From Bacteroidota bacterium (GTDB lineage: Bacteria; Bacteroidota; Bacteroidia; B-17B0; Aurantibacillaceae): a stretch of DNA of 64,000 nt. Positions 18,692 to 27,883 of this stretch are shown piece by piece; within the stretch, counting starts at the first letter, position 1, and each line of letters begins with the position of its first letter. A program made the position numbers and the translations under genes. Location of the stretch: positions 62,001-126,000 of the forward strand of contig JAJNDK010000010.1 of the NCBI GenBank assembly GCA_021156365.1, read 5' to 3'. Under the pieces are notes generated by a model. The model was not told the origin of the DNA. It saw only the letters and a list, made by a program, of their open reading frames with translations, and searched no databases.

Positions 18692-20395
18692 ATGTTCCGT
18701 AGTTTAAAATATAGTTTATTGTTTTTTCTTTTCTCTTCCCGGATACTGGCAGGGGGCGCAAAACCATTGCTGGACAGTGGATGGGCGGCATTGGTGAAAG
18801 ATCGGGAGGTGGAAGCATTGAAATATTTTGAGCTGGCGCTGGAGAAAGCGACAGATGAAAACAACACAGAAGAGAAAGCTTTGTCCCTGTTCAATATGGG
18901 GATTTGCTACTACAGTTTTAGTTACACCAAAGGTATGGAGTATGCTACCAAAGCGATGGAAGCATACAAAGAACTGGAAACATCCGATCCTGCAAAAGCC
19001 CTGGAAGGGCGTAGCAGATGTCTCCAGCTGATCAGTACGATCAACAGCCGGCAGGGAAAATTCAAAGAAGCCATTGCTCTGAGCAGACAGGCCATGCGTG
19101 GTCTTCCCCCCGAAAGGGATTCTACGGGTTCTCTCATTCTAATCTATAATAGTCTTGGTGTGGCATACAGCCATTTGGGCATGCAGGACTCGTCGGAATA
19201 TTATCACCGCCTGGCATTGAAGGAAAATGAGCTGACCGGAAATCTTGCCTATCTGCCTGCTTCCTGTATCTATGTGGCAGAGATCGAACAGAAACATAAC
19301 AATAAACAGCTAAGCAAAGAATTGTACGACCGGGCATTACGCATTGCCGACAGCACCGGTAACCGGCAGGCGCAGTCGGCTGCTCTGCTTGGAATGGGAA
19401 AATGGACGCTTGCTTTTGAAAAGAATGAAGCAAAAGCGGAATCACAGTATATGCAGGCGCTCCTGATTGCAAACGACCTTAGCGATAAATCGTTCCATAT
19501 CAAATGCCTGCAACACTTCGTTGATCTGAAAAAACTGCAGGGCAATTTCAGTAAAGCACTGGAGTTCGAAGAAGAAATGGTGGTATTGAAAGACTCACTG
19601 AATTCTTCCGAGAAACAACGTGCCGTGCAAAGCCTCGAAGTGCAGTTCAGGGTAGCGGAAAAGGACAGGCAACTGAAGCTGCTGGAGAAAGAGCAGGATG
19701 TAACACGGCTCTCCAATTATCTGCTCTGGGGCGGCATCATTTTCCTTGCGCTTGCTTCGATCGGCATCATTCTGTTCCTTCGCCGGATCAATGCGCGCGA
19801 CAAACTGCTCCTGAAAACCAAAGAAGAATTGGTGGCAGCTATCGAAGAGCAACGACGCATTCGTGAGCAACAAATGCAGAACGAGCTGGAGCTGAAAGAG
19901 ACGCAGTTGCAGACAAAGGAAGCCCTCGTAGAAGCTACAAAGGAGCAACAAAGGATAAAAGAGCTGCATTATAAGAATGAGATAGAGTTCAGGGAGAGTC
20001 AGTTGAGCGCCATGACATTGCAGATGTTCCAGAAAAATGAGCTGATGCAGGAATTAAAAGAACGCCTGGATCAGAATAAAGAAGTAGCCGGAGACAGCTC
20101 CCTGAACAGGATCATCAGTAAAGGCTTTAACCAGGATAAAGAGTGGCAGGATTTTAACAAGCATTTCGAAAGCATCAACAAAAATTTCTACACACATTTA
20201 AAAGAAGCCTACCCGGATATCAGTCCGAACGATCTTAAATTATGTGCCCTGATCCGGCTGAACCTATCCATAAAAGAAATGGCCGGCATTCTCAATATTT
20301 CTCCGGATAGTGTGAAGACAGCACGCTATCGCTTGCGTAAAAAGCTACAACTCAATACAGAGGACAATCTGACAGAATTTATCATGAAGCTCTGA
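18692..20395 (+). CDS. TPR-transmembrane-coiled coil-LuxR-type HTH sensor/regulator
   Basis: 567 residues. A signal peptide (MFRSLKYSLLFFLFSSRILAG) precedes about six TPR repeats (residues 25-310; 'ALSLFNMGICYYSF', 'IYNSLGVAYSHLG', 'AALLGMGKWTLAF'). A single membrane helix follows ('LLWGGIIFLALASIGIILFL', about 345-365). Next are a long Glu/Gln-rich coiled coil (370-475) and a C-terminal HTH ('IKEMAGILNISPDSVKTARYRLRKKL'). The layout is common in Bacteroidota: periplasmic TPRs sense, the cytoplasmic HTH binds DNA. Target genes are not known; the adjacent T9SS cargo genes at 16010 and 20558 are candidates. Confidence 0.88.
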   Translation: MFRSLKYSLLFFLFSSRILAGGAKPLLDSGWAALVKDREVEALKYFELALEKATDENNTEEKALSLFNMGICYYSFSYTKGMEYATKAMEAYKELETSDPAKALEGRSRCLQLISTINSRQGKFKEAIALSRQAMRGLPPERDSTGSLILIYNSLGVAYSHLGMQDSSEYYHRLALKENELTGNLAYLPASCIYVAEIEQKHNNKQLSKELYDRALRIADSTGNRQAQSAALLGMGKWTLAFEKNEAKAESQYMQALLIANDLSDKSFHIKCLQHFVDLKKLQGNFSKALEFEEEMVVLKDSLNSSEKQRAVQSLEVQFRVAEKDRQLKLLEKEQDVTRLSNYLLWGGIIFLALASIGIILFLRRINARDKLLLKTKEELVAAIEEQRRIREQQMQNELELKETQLQTKEALVEATKEQQRIKELHYKNEIEFRESQLSAMTLQMFQKNELMQELKERLDQNKEVAGDSSLNRIISKGFNQDKEWQDFNKHFESINKNFYTHLKEAYPDISPNDLKLCALIRLNLSIKEMAGILNISPDSVKTARYRLRKKLQLNTEDNLTEFIMKL

Positions 20396-20409
20396 TCGGG
20401 TCTTGTACA

Positions 20410-20431
20410 CCTGAAAAGCACCATTTTCAGG
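20410..20431 (+). other. Hairpin after the TPR-HTH gene, without a T-tract
   Basis: An 8-bp perfect stem (20410-20417 with 20424-20431) and a 6-base loop, 14 bases after the stop. No run of T follows, so it could stabilise a 3' end or be a weak terminator. The next gene starts 127 bases later. Confidence 0.35.
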
Positions 20432-20557
20432 GGCTTTGTATACCTCATGTCTACCCAAAATTTTAGGATTTCCCTGTACTCCACGGTAATTTTGTCGGGA
20501 AGGAAAAGAGAAAGGATTTCTTTTCCGGGCAGGAAGAATCATTAAAAAAATTGGATT

Positions 20558-21463
20558 ATGAGAAAAAAGCTATGTATTGTTTTGTTAGCCGTATTTGGTT
20601 TTATGGCAAAAGCGCAGGTTCCGAACAGCGGATTTGAGAGTTTAAATAGTAATAATAATACCAGTTATTGGGGGGAAGCTCATCTTCTTGTATTTCATGT
20701 CGACTCGAACGGTGTTTTTCATGGTGACTCTATCGTGTGGGATGATCCGGGTAGCCGCCTGTATTTTCCGACAACGGATGCCTACCAGGGAATGTATGCC
20801 CTGGAAATGAGGAATGCCTTTAATTATACGACCGGGAGTATGATGGTTGGTAATGCCAGGTTGAGTGGTGATTCGGTTGATTACTCAGCTTTTGGAGGGG
20901 TCTACGTACCGGTTAGCCAACATCCTTTAGATCTGAGCTTCTATTATAAGTATTTCCCTGCAGGTCCCGATACGGCTATTGCATATATCACAGTAAATGA
21001 CAGTAATGGAACGGAGATCGCTAACCTGCTTATTGAAATAATGGATACGGCGAGCTCCTATACCTATATTTCACGTCATATTAATTACACCTTGCCCGGA
21101 ACGGCTGCTTATATAACCATGGGATTCAGTAACTCCAAACCTGGCTCGCCTGTTACGTTTGGTACACGCTTCCAGGTAGACGAAGTGAATCTGCAGTCGG
21201 TGGGATTAAAACAAGCAGTGGATACAAAAGAATTTATTGACTGTTATCCTGTGCCGGTAACGGATAAACTATACCTGAAGTCAAAAGATCTGAATGCGAT
21301 TAAGCGCGTGCGTGTAGTGAATGCGCTGGGAGAAGAGATGCTGTCGCTGGATGAAGGATATATTTATTCAGCCGGGATCGATGTTGCATTTTTAGCGCCG
21401 GGAATATATAGTATCGAGGTGCAGGGTATGAATGGAATTGTAAAAGGAAAATTCGTAAAATAA
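20558..21463 (+). CDS. Small secreted protein with C-terminal T9SS-like sorting domain
   Basis: 301 residues with a signal peptide (MRKKLCIVLLAVFGFMAKAQ). It opens 'VPNSGFESLNSNNNTSYWG', typical of Bacteroidota secreted proteins with a galactose-binding-like beta-sandwich. Residues 100-205 continue as a beta-sandwich ('LDLSFYYKYFPAGPDTAIAY'). The last 75 residues have the sorting-domain pattern ('VVNALGEEM', 'LAPGIYSIEVQG', 'KGKFVK'), but the usual 'YPNP' is replaced by 'YPVP'. Function unknown; probably a surface or secreted carbohydrate-related protein. It lies between the TPR-HTH regulator and a UUCG terminator. Confidence 0.78.
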   Translation: MRKKLCIVLLAVFGFMAKAQVPNSGFESLNSNNNTSYWGEAHLLVFHVDSNGVFHGDSIVWDDPGSRLYFPTTDAYQGMYALEMRNAFNYTTGSMMVGNARLSGDSVDYSAFGGVYVPVSQHPLDLSFYYKYFPAGPDTAIAYITVNDSNGTEIANLLIEIMDTASSYTYISRHINYTLPGTAAYITMGFSNSKPGSPVTFGTRFQVDEVNLQSVGLKQAVDTKEFIDCYPVPVTDKLYLKSKDLNAIKRVRVVNALGEEMLSLDEGYIYSAGIDVAFLAPGIYSIEVQGMNGIVKGKFVK

Positions 21464-21523
21464 TCCCGATTGCTCCCCGTTTCTGTGATTGGTTCCGGAG
21501 AGCGCGTTTAGTGGGTGTGTGTG

Positions 21524-21557
21524 AAAAATCTTCCGTCTTCGGGCGGGGGATTTTTTT
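21524..21557 (+). terminator. Strong UUCG-tetraloop terminator between convergent genes
   Basis: A 14-bp stem (21524-21537 with 21542-21555) closed by the extra-stable C(UUCG)G loop. Three positions are U-G wobbles. A T-run follows and an A-run precedes it, so it can also act on the minus strand, where it overlaps the stop of the DUF4407 gene. Confidence 0.85.
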
Positions 21558-22575
21558 ATGGTTTCCCCAACATACTTTTGATCCGTTCGTTGGTTTTGTG
21601 GTTCCGTTCAGACATCCGCTCGATCTTGAAATTCTCGAAACCCTGTTCGTGCGTTTCCAACAGATCGTCATAGGGTCCGCGTGAAGAGATCAGCTTTACA
21701 AAAATGGGCGCTGTTTCCAATGCAATAAAAAGGAACATCAGAAATATGTTCGCCAGATTGATGGCATTGCTTTCGGAGGAAAGTGCCCATAAAGCATCGA
21801 TCCGTGCAGCCAGGCCATCATAGGCATCAATCGTTGGTTTCTGCTTCTTAAATTCCTCTTCTCTTTTGATGGTTAGTTGTCCGATCTCTTTTTCATATTG
21901 ATCGATCTTTATACGGTTCCGTTCCGTTGTTTTTTTCAGATCTTCCGTTGCTTCATTCAGCTGGATCTCTTTTTTCTTTGCATTGGTACCGATACCCGGG
22001 ATACCGGTAGTACCTGCTGTTTTTTTTCCGAAGCGTTCAAAATCGTATTCCTGCTGTTTTTGGTTCCGGAAGGTTTCCTTTTCACCCGTCTCTTTTTTTA
22101 GCACGGCGATCTTATTTTCAACTTCGGTTATTTCAGGGAATCCCTGGTTAATAAGCTTTTTGGCTTTGATGGCTTCTTCGCTTTTTTTCTGATCGATCTT
22201 CCGGTTGATCTCTTTCTCGAACATTTTTAATTCGAGGGGTTTTGAGATCACCACTGCGAGCAATATAGCCAGCAATATCCTTGGTGTAGCTACTTTAACT
22301 TCCAGCCAGAGCTTATTTCTTTTTTTTATACTTGCTACAATAAAGCGGTCGAGATTGAAGATCATTGCGCCCCATACAAAGCCAAATCCAATGGCAGCCC
22401 ACAACGAATCAAAAATGGTGTAAAGTGCATAACCTGCCGAAAGTGCTGCAAGCAATCCTGTGAAAAAAATAGTGGCTCCGATACCGGCATATTTGCTGGC
22501 TTCTGTCGGGCAGCGTTTTAATAGCGTCCGGCTTGCACCGGAACAGAACCAAAAGAAATTTCTGAAAGCACTCAT
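21556..22575 (-). CDS. DUF4407 domain-containing membrane protein
   Basis: 339 residues. It opens 'FWFCSGASRTLLKRCPTEASKYAGIG', the DUF4407 signature. Two close membrane segments follow ('GATIFFTGLLAALSAGYALY', 'AIGFGFVWGAMIFNLDRFIV') and then a third ('ILLAILLAVVISKPLELKMF'). A long charged coiled coil (about 125-245) precedes a fourth membrane segment ('INLANIFLMFLFIALETAPIF'). This layout is the family norm; biochemical role unknown. The gene is monocistronic, and its stop overlaps the UUCG terminator. Confidence 0.85.
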   Translation of the reverse strand: MSAFRNFFWFCSGASRTLLKRCPTEASKYAGIGATIFFTGLLAALSAGYALYTIFDSLWAAIGFGFVWGAMIFNLDRFIVASIKKRNKLWLEVKVATPRILLAILLAVVISKPLELKMFEKEINRKIDQKKSEEAIKAKKLINQGFPEITEVENKIAVLKKETGEKETFRNQKQQEYDFERFGKKTAGTTGIPGIGTNAKKKEIQLNEATEDLKKTTERNRIKIDQYEKEIGQLTIKREEEFKKQKPTIDAYDGLAARIDALWALSSESNAINLANIFLMFLFIALETAPIFVKLISSRGPYDDLLETHEQGFENFKIERMSERNHKTNERIKSMLGKP

Positions 22576-22683
22576 GTTGTTTTTCTTAAGCGGAATAGCT
22601 TTGCACTATAGGTGAGCTAAGCTACAATTATTCAACTGTGCTCACAAGAAATTAAAGAATTTTGGGAAATAGGGGCAATAAAA

Positions 22684-22710
22684 AACGGATCCACCTCAGG
22701 CAGATCCGTT
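22684..22710 (-). terminator. Terminator after the pappalysin-type metalloprotease gene
   Basis: A perfect 8-bp stem (22684-22691 with 22703-22710). On the minus strand it is followed by six T, 25 bases after the stop of the metalloprotease gene. Confidence 0.75.
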
Positions 22711-22734
22711 CGTAGTATGAAAAGAGGTGTTTTG

Positions 22735-25700
22735 CTATTGCACCACTACTTTCCTGCAGGCACTGTTCCTGCCTGATTTCAATGTCACAAAGTACAATCC
22801 CGCTCCATATTTGCTGATATCAAGCTGTTTGGAATACGTTGTGTTATTTTCGTGGATCGTTTCTTTATGGATCGTCTCTCCCAATAGATTTGTAACTTCA
22901 AGAGTAGTATTTGCTCCGGCAGTGCAGGTGATCAGAAATTCTCCTTTGTTCGGGTTCGGGAATATACTGAAAGGAACGGAAGCAGCCGTGGAATTCAAGC
23001 CTACATTGTTGATCGTAATTGGTGCCGACACCGCTGACACGCAACCGTTCCCATCGATAACAACTACAGTATAGCTGCCATTTTGCGTGACGGTATAGGT
23101 TTGTGAAGTTGCTCCGTTTATCGGGCCGCCGTTCAGGGACCATTGATTCCCGCTTGCTGCGTTTGAAGTCAGCACAAGTCCGTTTGCACTGATGGAAGGT
23201 GTGACAGGTAAATTAAGCACCGTAACCACGGAGGTCGCTCTCGGCCCTTCGCATCCATTCATGCTTTGCGATACATAATAGCTGGTAGGCCCTGGAATAG
23301 CTGAAGAGGGAGTTGGTGCTACAGAACTGCCCGTTCCACCAACAAGAGAAGTATACCACAGGAGATTGCTGCCACCTGCTGTTAATGGAACCGTAGTGGA
23401 AAACTGGCAATAGAAAGTAGTATTTGTGGTAGGGGCTGATGGCAATGCAGTCACGTTCAGGGTTGCCGGATTCGAAGCGGCGTTGGGTGCACAGGCGCCG
23501 ATAGCGATGCAGCGATACAGATAAGTATTCATGCCGGCGAGTACACCGTTCATTGTAAGAACGGCGGTGTCTGCACCCATGTATAAAGAACTGTTGCTTA
23601 TCGGGCTCCAGCTTCCGCCTCCGTTGGTACTCAGTTCCCAAAAATAGCTCATCGCATTTAAAGCATCTATCAAAAAAGTAATTGTATCACCTTCGCAGAG
23701 TGTAGCATTGTCAGGATGGTTACTTACGGTAGGAGCTGTGCAATTCACATCCATAGTGCTCACATTCGATGTGCAGGGTGATGCGATCACATTTGTAAGA
23801 TTGGAGGTCATCACGCAATGGATCATATCATTGTCGGCAAGTGAGGTGCTGGCATATGTTACATTGTTTTCACCAGGGATCAGCACATTGTTCTTATACC
23901 ATTTATAGGAAGGCGTTATTCCTCCGTTAACAGGTGTGGCTGTAAACGTAACAAGGGTGCCTGCATTGATCGTGCCCGAAGGAGAAGCGGTGATGGAAAC
24001 CCTTGCCACCTTATCCGTGATCCACACACTGTAATCCTGGAATTGTCCACGGGTAGTGTTGGTGCAGGAAGTAACGGTTTCGGTATTACGGCCGCTGACA
24101 ATACGCATGCGAAGGGAAGTATTCAGCGTTGGAGCAGCAGGGGTGGTAAAGCCCATGCTCATGGTACCTGCGCTACCGACAATATCATTAAAAAATGCAA
24201 TTTCTTCTCCCGGATCGGTGAATACTCCATTGTTGTTGTAATCAATATAAGTCCTGAAATCCTCTGTCAATCCGGCATTCGAAGTTCCTTTAAGAGTAAG
24301 TGTGTAGCTTGTATTTGCTTCCAGCACTGTTCCGGCAGCACAGCTGAAATCGCCATAACCGGTCCCATTGGTAGCGCCGCTTTGGATATCTGCATAGGTG
24401 CTTCCCGAAAGATGATACAATGTATTCAGTGCCACTGTATAAATTCCATATCCAAGATTACTCGTTGGTCCTGTATTGGTTCCCACACAGGTGCCCGCGG
24501 TAGGAGCCGTACTGATAATGATCATTCCCTGGTTTGTGTACGAGCTGGTGCCTGCCGGATTGGTAATGCTTAATGTTATATCGTAGGTACCGGCATTTGC
24601 AAATGTAATGCTGGGATTCTGATCGGTGGAAGTGTAAGTAGTGCCGCTGTTATTCGTAAACGTCCAGTTGTATGAACTACTTGTCCAGGGTGTATTCAGG
24701 TAAGTGTTGGGCGAGCAGGAAGAGTGGTCGGTAAAATCGATGGTACTGCCTGTGCAGGCAAACCCGGAGCTGGAAATAAAACTGATCTCTGCAAGGGTAG
24801 GTGGGACAAGGCTCATATTCCCATTGCTTTCGAGGAAGGAAGCACGGGTTGTGGTAAGTGCCGTGATCATCCGTGTTTTTTGGTTGGCGGTGAACATGTT
24901 CTGACAACCATCGGACGAATAATCAAGATAATTGTGAATGTACAGATCGGCAGTGCTTCCGCCATCGCAGGTGTTAGCGACATCCGTGCAGGTGAGCACG
25001 GTTGTGCGTCTGTGAGGTGGAATATCACCGCAGCAATCACCAAGCCCGGAACCGCATTGATTGCCGGTAGGACAAGTGGTACCGTTCACATCGCCTTCGA
25101 ACGTGTGATACAAATTCAGTGCATGGCCAAGCTCATGTGTAAGGGTGATACGATCCTGGCGGATAAAACTGTTTCCAAGCATTACGGCCCCGTCGGTTGC
25201 AGTGCCATGTGAGGAAGCAAAAAAGGCATAACCTTGTGTCCCGTTCCCTCCGTTATTATCATCAATTTCCGATATCAACCACATGTTGTAGTACTGACTT
25301 TGATTCCATGAAATGATCGCTTTCAGGGCAGCATCCGTGATCCCGTTTGCGCCACTGCGTTTCACACCGTATTGCATATAAGTGGCATCACCTGACATAT
25401 CGTTGCGTGTGATCCCGTTGGTGCAATTACCGTTTACATCACGAACGGCCAGTGCAAATTCAATTTCCACATCCACACCGGTACCGTCTCCCGGTGTACC
25501 GGCTATTTTGCGGTAACGCTGGTTCAGGTATTTGATCCCGTTCTTAATATCATCATCCGAAATATTGGTGCCTGTTCCCACTGCTTCTCCTTTGTGCATC
25601 ACATGTACCACTACTGGTATTTTGTATACAGGAAGAACGGTTCTGTTGGTTTCATTGCTGACTGCATTGGCAGCCAGTACTGCCTGTTCGTATTGCAATG

Positions 25701-25842
25701 TTTTTTGACGATAAACATCATCGTTGGCCATATGCCAGGCGTGGATCTCATCTGAAGCGCATTTTTGCTGGGCGGATGCTGCAATGGATTGAATGCAGAT
25801 AAAACCAATTACCAGTGCCCGAAGGAAGTATGTTCTTTTCAT
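22735..25842 (-). CDS. Secreted pappalysin-type (M43B) metalloprotease with PKD/GEVED/Ig-like domains and T9SS sorting domain
   Basis: 1035 residues from the ATG at 25842 (signal peptide MKRTYFLRALVIGFICIQSIAASA). The protease domain (about 65-340) contains 'KIPVVVHVMH', the zinc motif HELGHALNLYH and the Cys-rich loop typical of cytophagalysin/ulilysin. The Met-turn segment reads 'NYLDYSSDGC', with Leu where Met is expected. Then come a PKD-like domain ('SYNWTFTNNSG'), a GEVED domain ('YIDYNNNGVFTDPGEEI') and Ig-like repeats with paired Cys ('NATLCEGDTITFLID'). The sorting domain is 'IFPNPNKGEFLI' to the end. Probably degrades extracellular protein. Transcribed alone from downstream of uvrC. 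Confidence 0.9.
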   Translation of the reverse strand: MKRTYFLRALVIGFICIQSIAASAQQKCASDEIHAWHMANDDVYRQKTLQYEQAVLAANAVSNETNRTVLPVYKIPVVVHVMHKGEAVGTGTNISDDDIKNGIKYLNQRYRKIAGTPGDGTGVDVEIEFALAVRDVNGNCTNGITRNDMSGDATYMQYGVKRSGANGITDAALKAIISWNQSQYYNMWLISEIDDNNGGNGTQGYAFFASSHGTATDGAVMLGNSFIRQDRITLTHELGHALNLYHTFEGDVNGTTCPTGNQCGSGLGDCCGDIPPHRRTTVLTCTDVANTCDGGSTADLYIHNYLDYSSDGCQNMFTANQKTRMITALTTTRASFLESNGNMSLVPPTLAEISFISSSGFACTGSTIDFTDHSSCSPNTYLNTPWTSSSYNWTFTNNSGTTYTSTDQNPSITFANAGTYDITLSITNPAGTSSYTNQGMIIISTAPTAGTCVGTNTGPTSNLGYGIYTVALNTLYHLSGSTYADIQSGATNGTGYGDFSCAAGTVLEANTSYTLTLKGTSNAGLTEDFRTYIDYNNNGVFTDPGEEIAFFNDIVGSAGTMSMGFTTPAAPTLNTSLRMRIVSGRNTETVTSCTNTTRGQFQDYSVWITDKVARVSITASPSGTINAGTLVTFTATPVNGGITPSYKWYKNNVLIPGENNVTYASTSLADNDMIHCVMTSNLTNVIASPCTSNVSTMDVNCTAPTVSNHPDNATLCEGDTITFLIDALNAMSYFWELSTNGGGSWSPISNSSLYMGADTAVLTMNGVLAGMNTYLYRCIAIGACAPNAASNPATLNVTALPSAPTTNTTFYCQFSTTVPLTAGGSNLLWYTSLVGGTGSSVAPTPSSAIPGPTSYYVSQSMNGCEGPRATSVVTVLNLPVTPSISANGLVLTSNAASGNQWSLNGGPINGATSQTYTVTQNGSYTVVVIDGNGCVSAVSAPITINNVGLNSTAASVPFSIFPNPNKGEFLITCTAGANTTLEVTNLLGETIHKETIHENNTTYSKQLDISKYGAGLYFVTLKSGRNSACRKVVVQ

Positions 25843-25947
25843 GTCTTGAAATTTTAAATGAAAGTAGAACAAATCCGGATAGGGCCCGGGGCTTTTTGGC
25901 GAGCATACACTTTTCAGGGGTGAAATGCAGGTATATTGGTTTGAACG

Positions 25948-27786
25948 TTATACAAGGATTTGTTCATCCTGTGCTTTACCGTCGCCACTTTCCTTAAAAT
26001 AATTCCAAACCAATCCCGCTTTCGATTTTCCGATCACCTGTTCCAGTTCTTCGAGTGTGGCTTCTTTAATGCCTTTTACGGATTTGAAATGGATGAGGAG
26101 TTTTTGGGAGGTCACATCGCTGATGCCTTTGATGCCGCTGAGCTCTGTTTTGATCGTTTCACGGCTGCGTTTGCTGCGATGATGAGTGATCCCGAAGCGA
26201 TGCGCCTCATCACGAATGTGTTGCAGGATACGTAAGGTCTCCGAACGTTTGTCGATATATAATGGCAGGGGATCGCCGGGAAAATAAATTTCCTCCAGTC
26301 GTTTTGCAATACCGATCACTGTTACTTTTCCCATCAGCCCTACTTTTTCAAGGCTGTTGATGGCAGCGCCCAATTGTCCTTTTCCACCGTCGATCACGAT
26401 CAGTTGCGGCATGCCTTCCTGTTCTTCAACTACCCTGCTGTATCTGCGAAAGATGACTTCTTCCATCGTGGCGAAATCATCCGGTCCTTCCACTGTTTTC
26501 ACATTATAGTGCCGGTATTCTTTTTTGGCAGGCTTGCCGTTTACAAAAACGGTCATCGCACTTACTGCGTGTGCACCCTGTATATTGGAGTTATCAAAAC
26601 AATCGATCCTGCGCGGTTCTTCTTTCATGCGCAGGTCTTTCATCATCTGCTGCATGATGCGGTTGGTGTTTTTGTCAGGATCGATGAGTGCCTGTTGTTT
26701 TTCTTTTTCCTTCGCGTAGTTCTCGGCATTTTTTCCCGACAGTTCCACTAGTTTTTTCTTGTCGCCGATCTTCGGAACAACTACTTCCACACCGGGAAAC
26801 TGAACACTGATCTCAAAGGGAAGAATAATTTCTCTGGTGGTGCTCTGAAAACGCTGACGTAATTCGAGTATCGCAAATTCCAGTAATTCGGTATCGCTCT
26901 CGTCCAGTTTTTTTTGCAGCTCAATTGTGAGTCCCTGGATCACTGCTCCATCTTTTACTTTGAAATAATTTACAAAGGCGGAAACAGGGGAGCTATACAT
27001 GCCGAACACTTCCGCATCTTCGATAGAAGGATTGACAACCAGGCTGCGTCCCTGGAATTTTTCCAATGCGGCTAATTTTTCCTTTACCACCTGTGCCAGC
27101 TCAAACTCCATGTGTTCCGAATGTGCATTCATTTTTTCTTTCAGGCTTCGGATCACGGTGGTGATGTTTCCTTTCAGCAGGTGTTTTACCTGCGCCATAT
27201 TTTCATTGTATTCCTGCTCTTCCTGGTTCGCTACACAGGGGGCCTTGCAACGCCCAATGTGATACTCAAGGCAGGGCCGGAATTTTTTTGCCTGGATGTT
27301 CTTTTCGGAAAGATCCAGTGAGCAGGTCCTTAAGGGATATAGCTCGCGGATAAAATCAAGCAGTGTTTTTAGACTATAGGCCGATGCAAAAGGTCCGAGA
27401 TAATCCGAGCCGTCTTTAATTTTTTTGCGTGTATAAATTACTCTCGGGAACCGCTCTTTTTTGATACAAACCCAGGGATAGGTTTTGTCATCTTTTAGAT
27501 TGATATTGTAACGCGGCTGTAATGTTTTGATCAGGTTGTTCTCTAACAGCAAAGCATCCATTTCGGTGCTCACCTTAATGGTTTTGATGTCGTGGATCTT
27601 TCTTACGAGGATACGCAGGCGGCCATTGTCATGCTCTTTGGTGAAATAAGAATTGACACGTTTCCTGAGGTTCTTTGCTTTGCCTACATACAGGATCTTT
27701 CCATCGAGGTCATAGTATTGGTAGATCCCCGGTTCTTCGGGAATGCTTTTCAGAATGGCGTTGATATGTGAGGCGATTTCGGCCAA
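25948..27786 (-). CDS. uvrC: Excinuclease ABC subunit C
   Basis: 612 residues, full length. Order: GIY-YIG nuclease ('EPGIYQYYDLDGKILYVGKAKNLRKR', split about residues 17-42), the Cys cluster 'CLEYHIGRCKAPC', and a UVR helical domain ('FELAQVVKEKLAALEKFQ'). The RNase H-like C-terminal nuclease follows ('RIDCFDNSNIQGAHAVSAMTVF', 'LIVIDGGKGQLGAA', 'RDEAHRFGITHHRSKR'), then tandem HhH motifs ('LSGIKGISDVTSQKLLIHF'). It makes the two incisions beside a UvrB-bound lesion in nucleotide excision repair. The ATG at 27786 fits the family. It is downstream of aroF-type DAHP synthase on the same strand, separated by a repeat-like gap. Confidence 0.97.
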   Translation of the reverse strand: MAEIASHINAILKSIPEEPGIYQYYDLDGKILYVGKAKNLRKRVNSYFTKEHDNGRLRILVRKIHDIKTIKVSTEMDALLLENNLIKTLQPRYNINLKDDKTYPWVCIKKERFPRVIYTRKKIKDGSDYLGPFASAYSLKTLLDFIRELYPLRTCSLDLSEKNIQAKKFRPCLEYHIGRCKAPCVANQEEQEYNENMAQVKHLLKGNITTVIRSLKEKMNAHSEHMEFELAQVVKEKLAALEKFQGRSLVVNPSIEDAEVFGMYSSPVSAFVNYFKVKDGAVIQGLTIELQKKLDESDTELLEFAILELRQRFQSTTREIILPFEISVQFPGVEVVVPKIGDKKKLVELSGKNAENYAKEKEKQQALIDPDKNTNRIMQQMMKDLRMKEEPRRIDCFDNSNIQGAHAVSAMTVFVNGKPAKKEYRHYNVKTVEGPDDFATMEEVIFRRYSRVVEEQEGMPQLIVIDGGKGQLGAAINSLEKVGLMGKVTVIGIAKRLEEIYFPGDPLPLYIDKRSETLRILQHIRDEAHRFGITHHRSKRSRETIKTELSGIKGISDVTSQKLLIHFKSVKGIKEATLEELEQVIGKSKAGLVWNYFKESGDGKAQDEQILV

Positions 27787-27789
27787 GTT

Positions 27790-27883
27790 TTTTTTGCCGC
27801 AGATTCGCGCAGATTTCGCAGATGCATTTTCATAGCAGATCTATGAACTTTTCTCAGCGCAGCTAAACCTGTAGAATCCGCAT
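27790..27883. repeat. Degenerate copy of an intergenic 'CGCAGATT' repeat element
   Basis: The gap between uvrC and the DAHP synthase gene contains 'CCGCAGATTCGCGCAGATTTCG' in two close CGCAGATT units, then a short hairpin (CATAG/CTATG) and a degraded right arm ending 'GAATCCGCA'. It resembles the better-preserved element at 29226-29315. No ORF. Confidence 0.5.
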
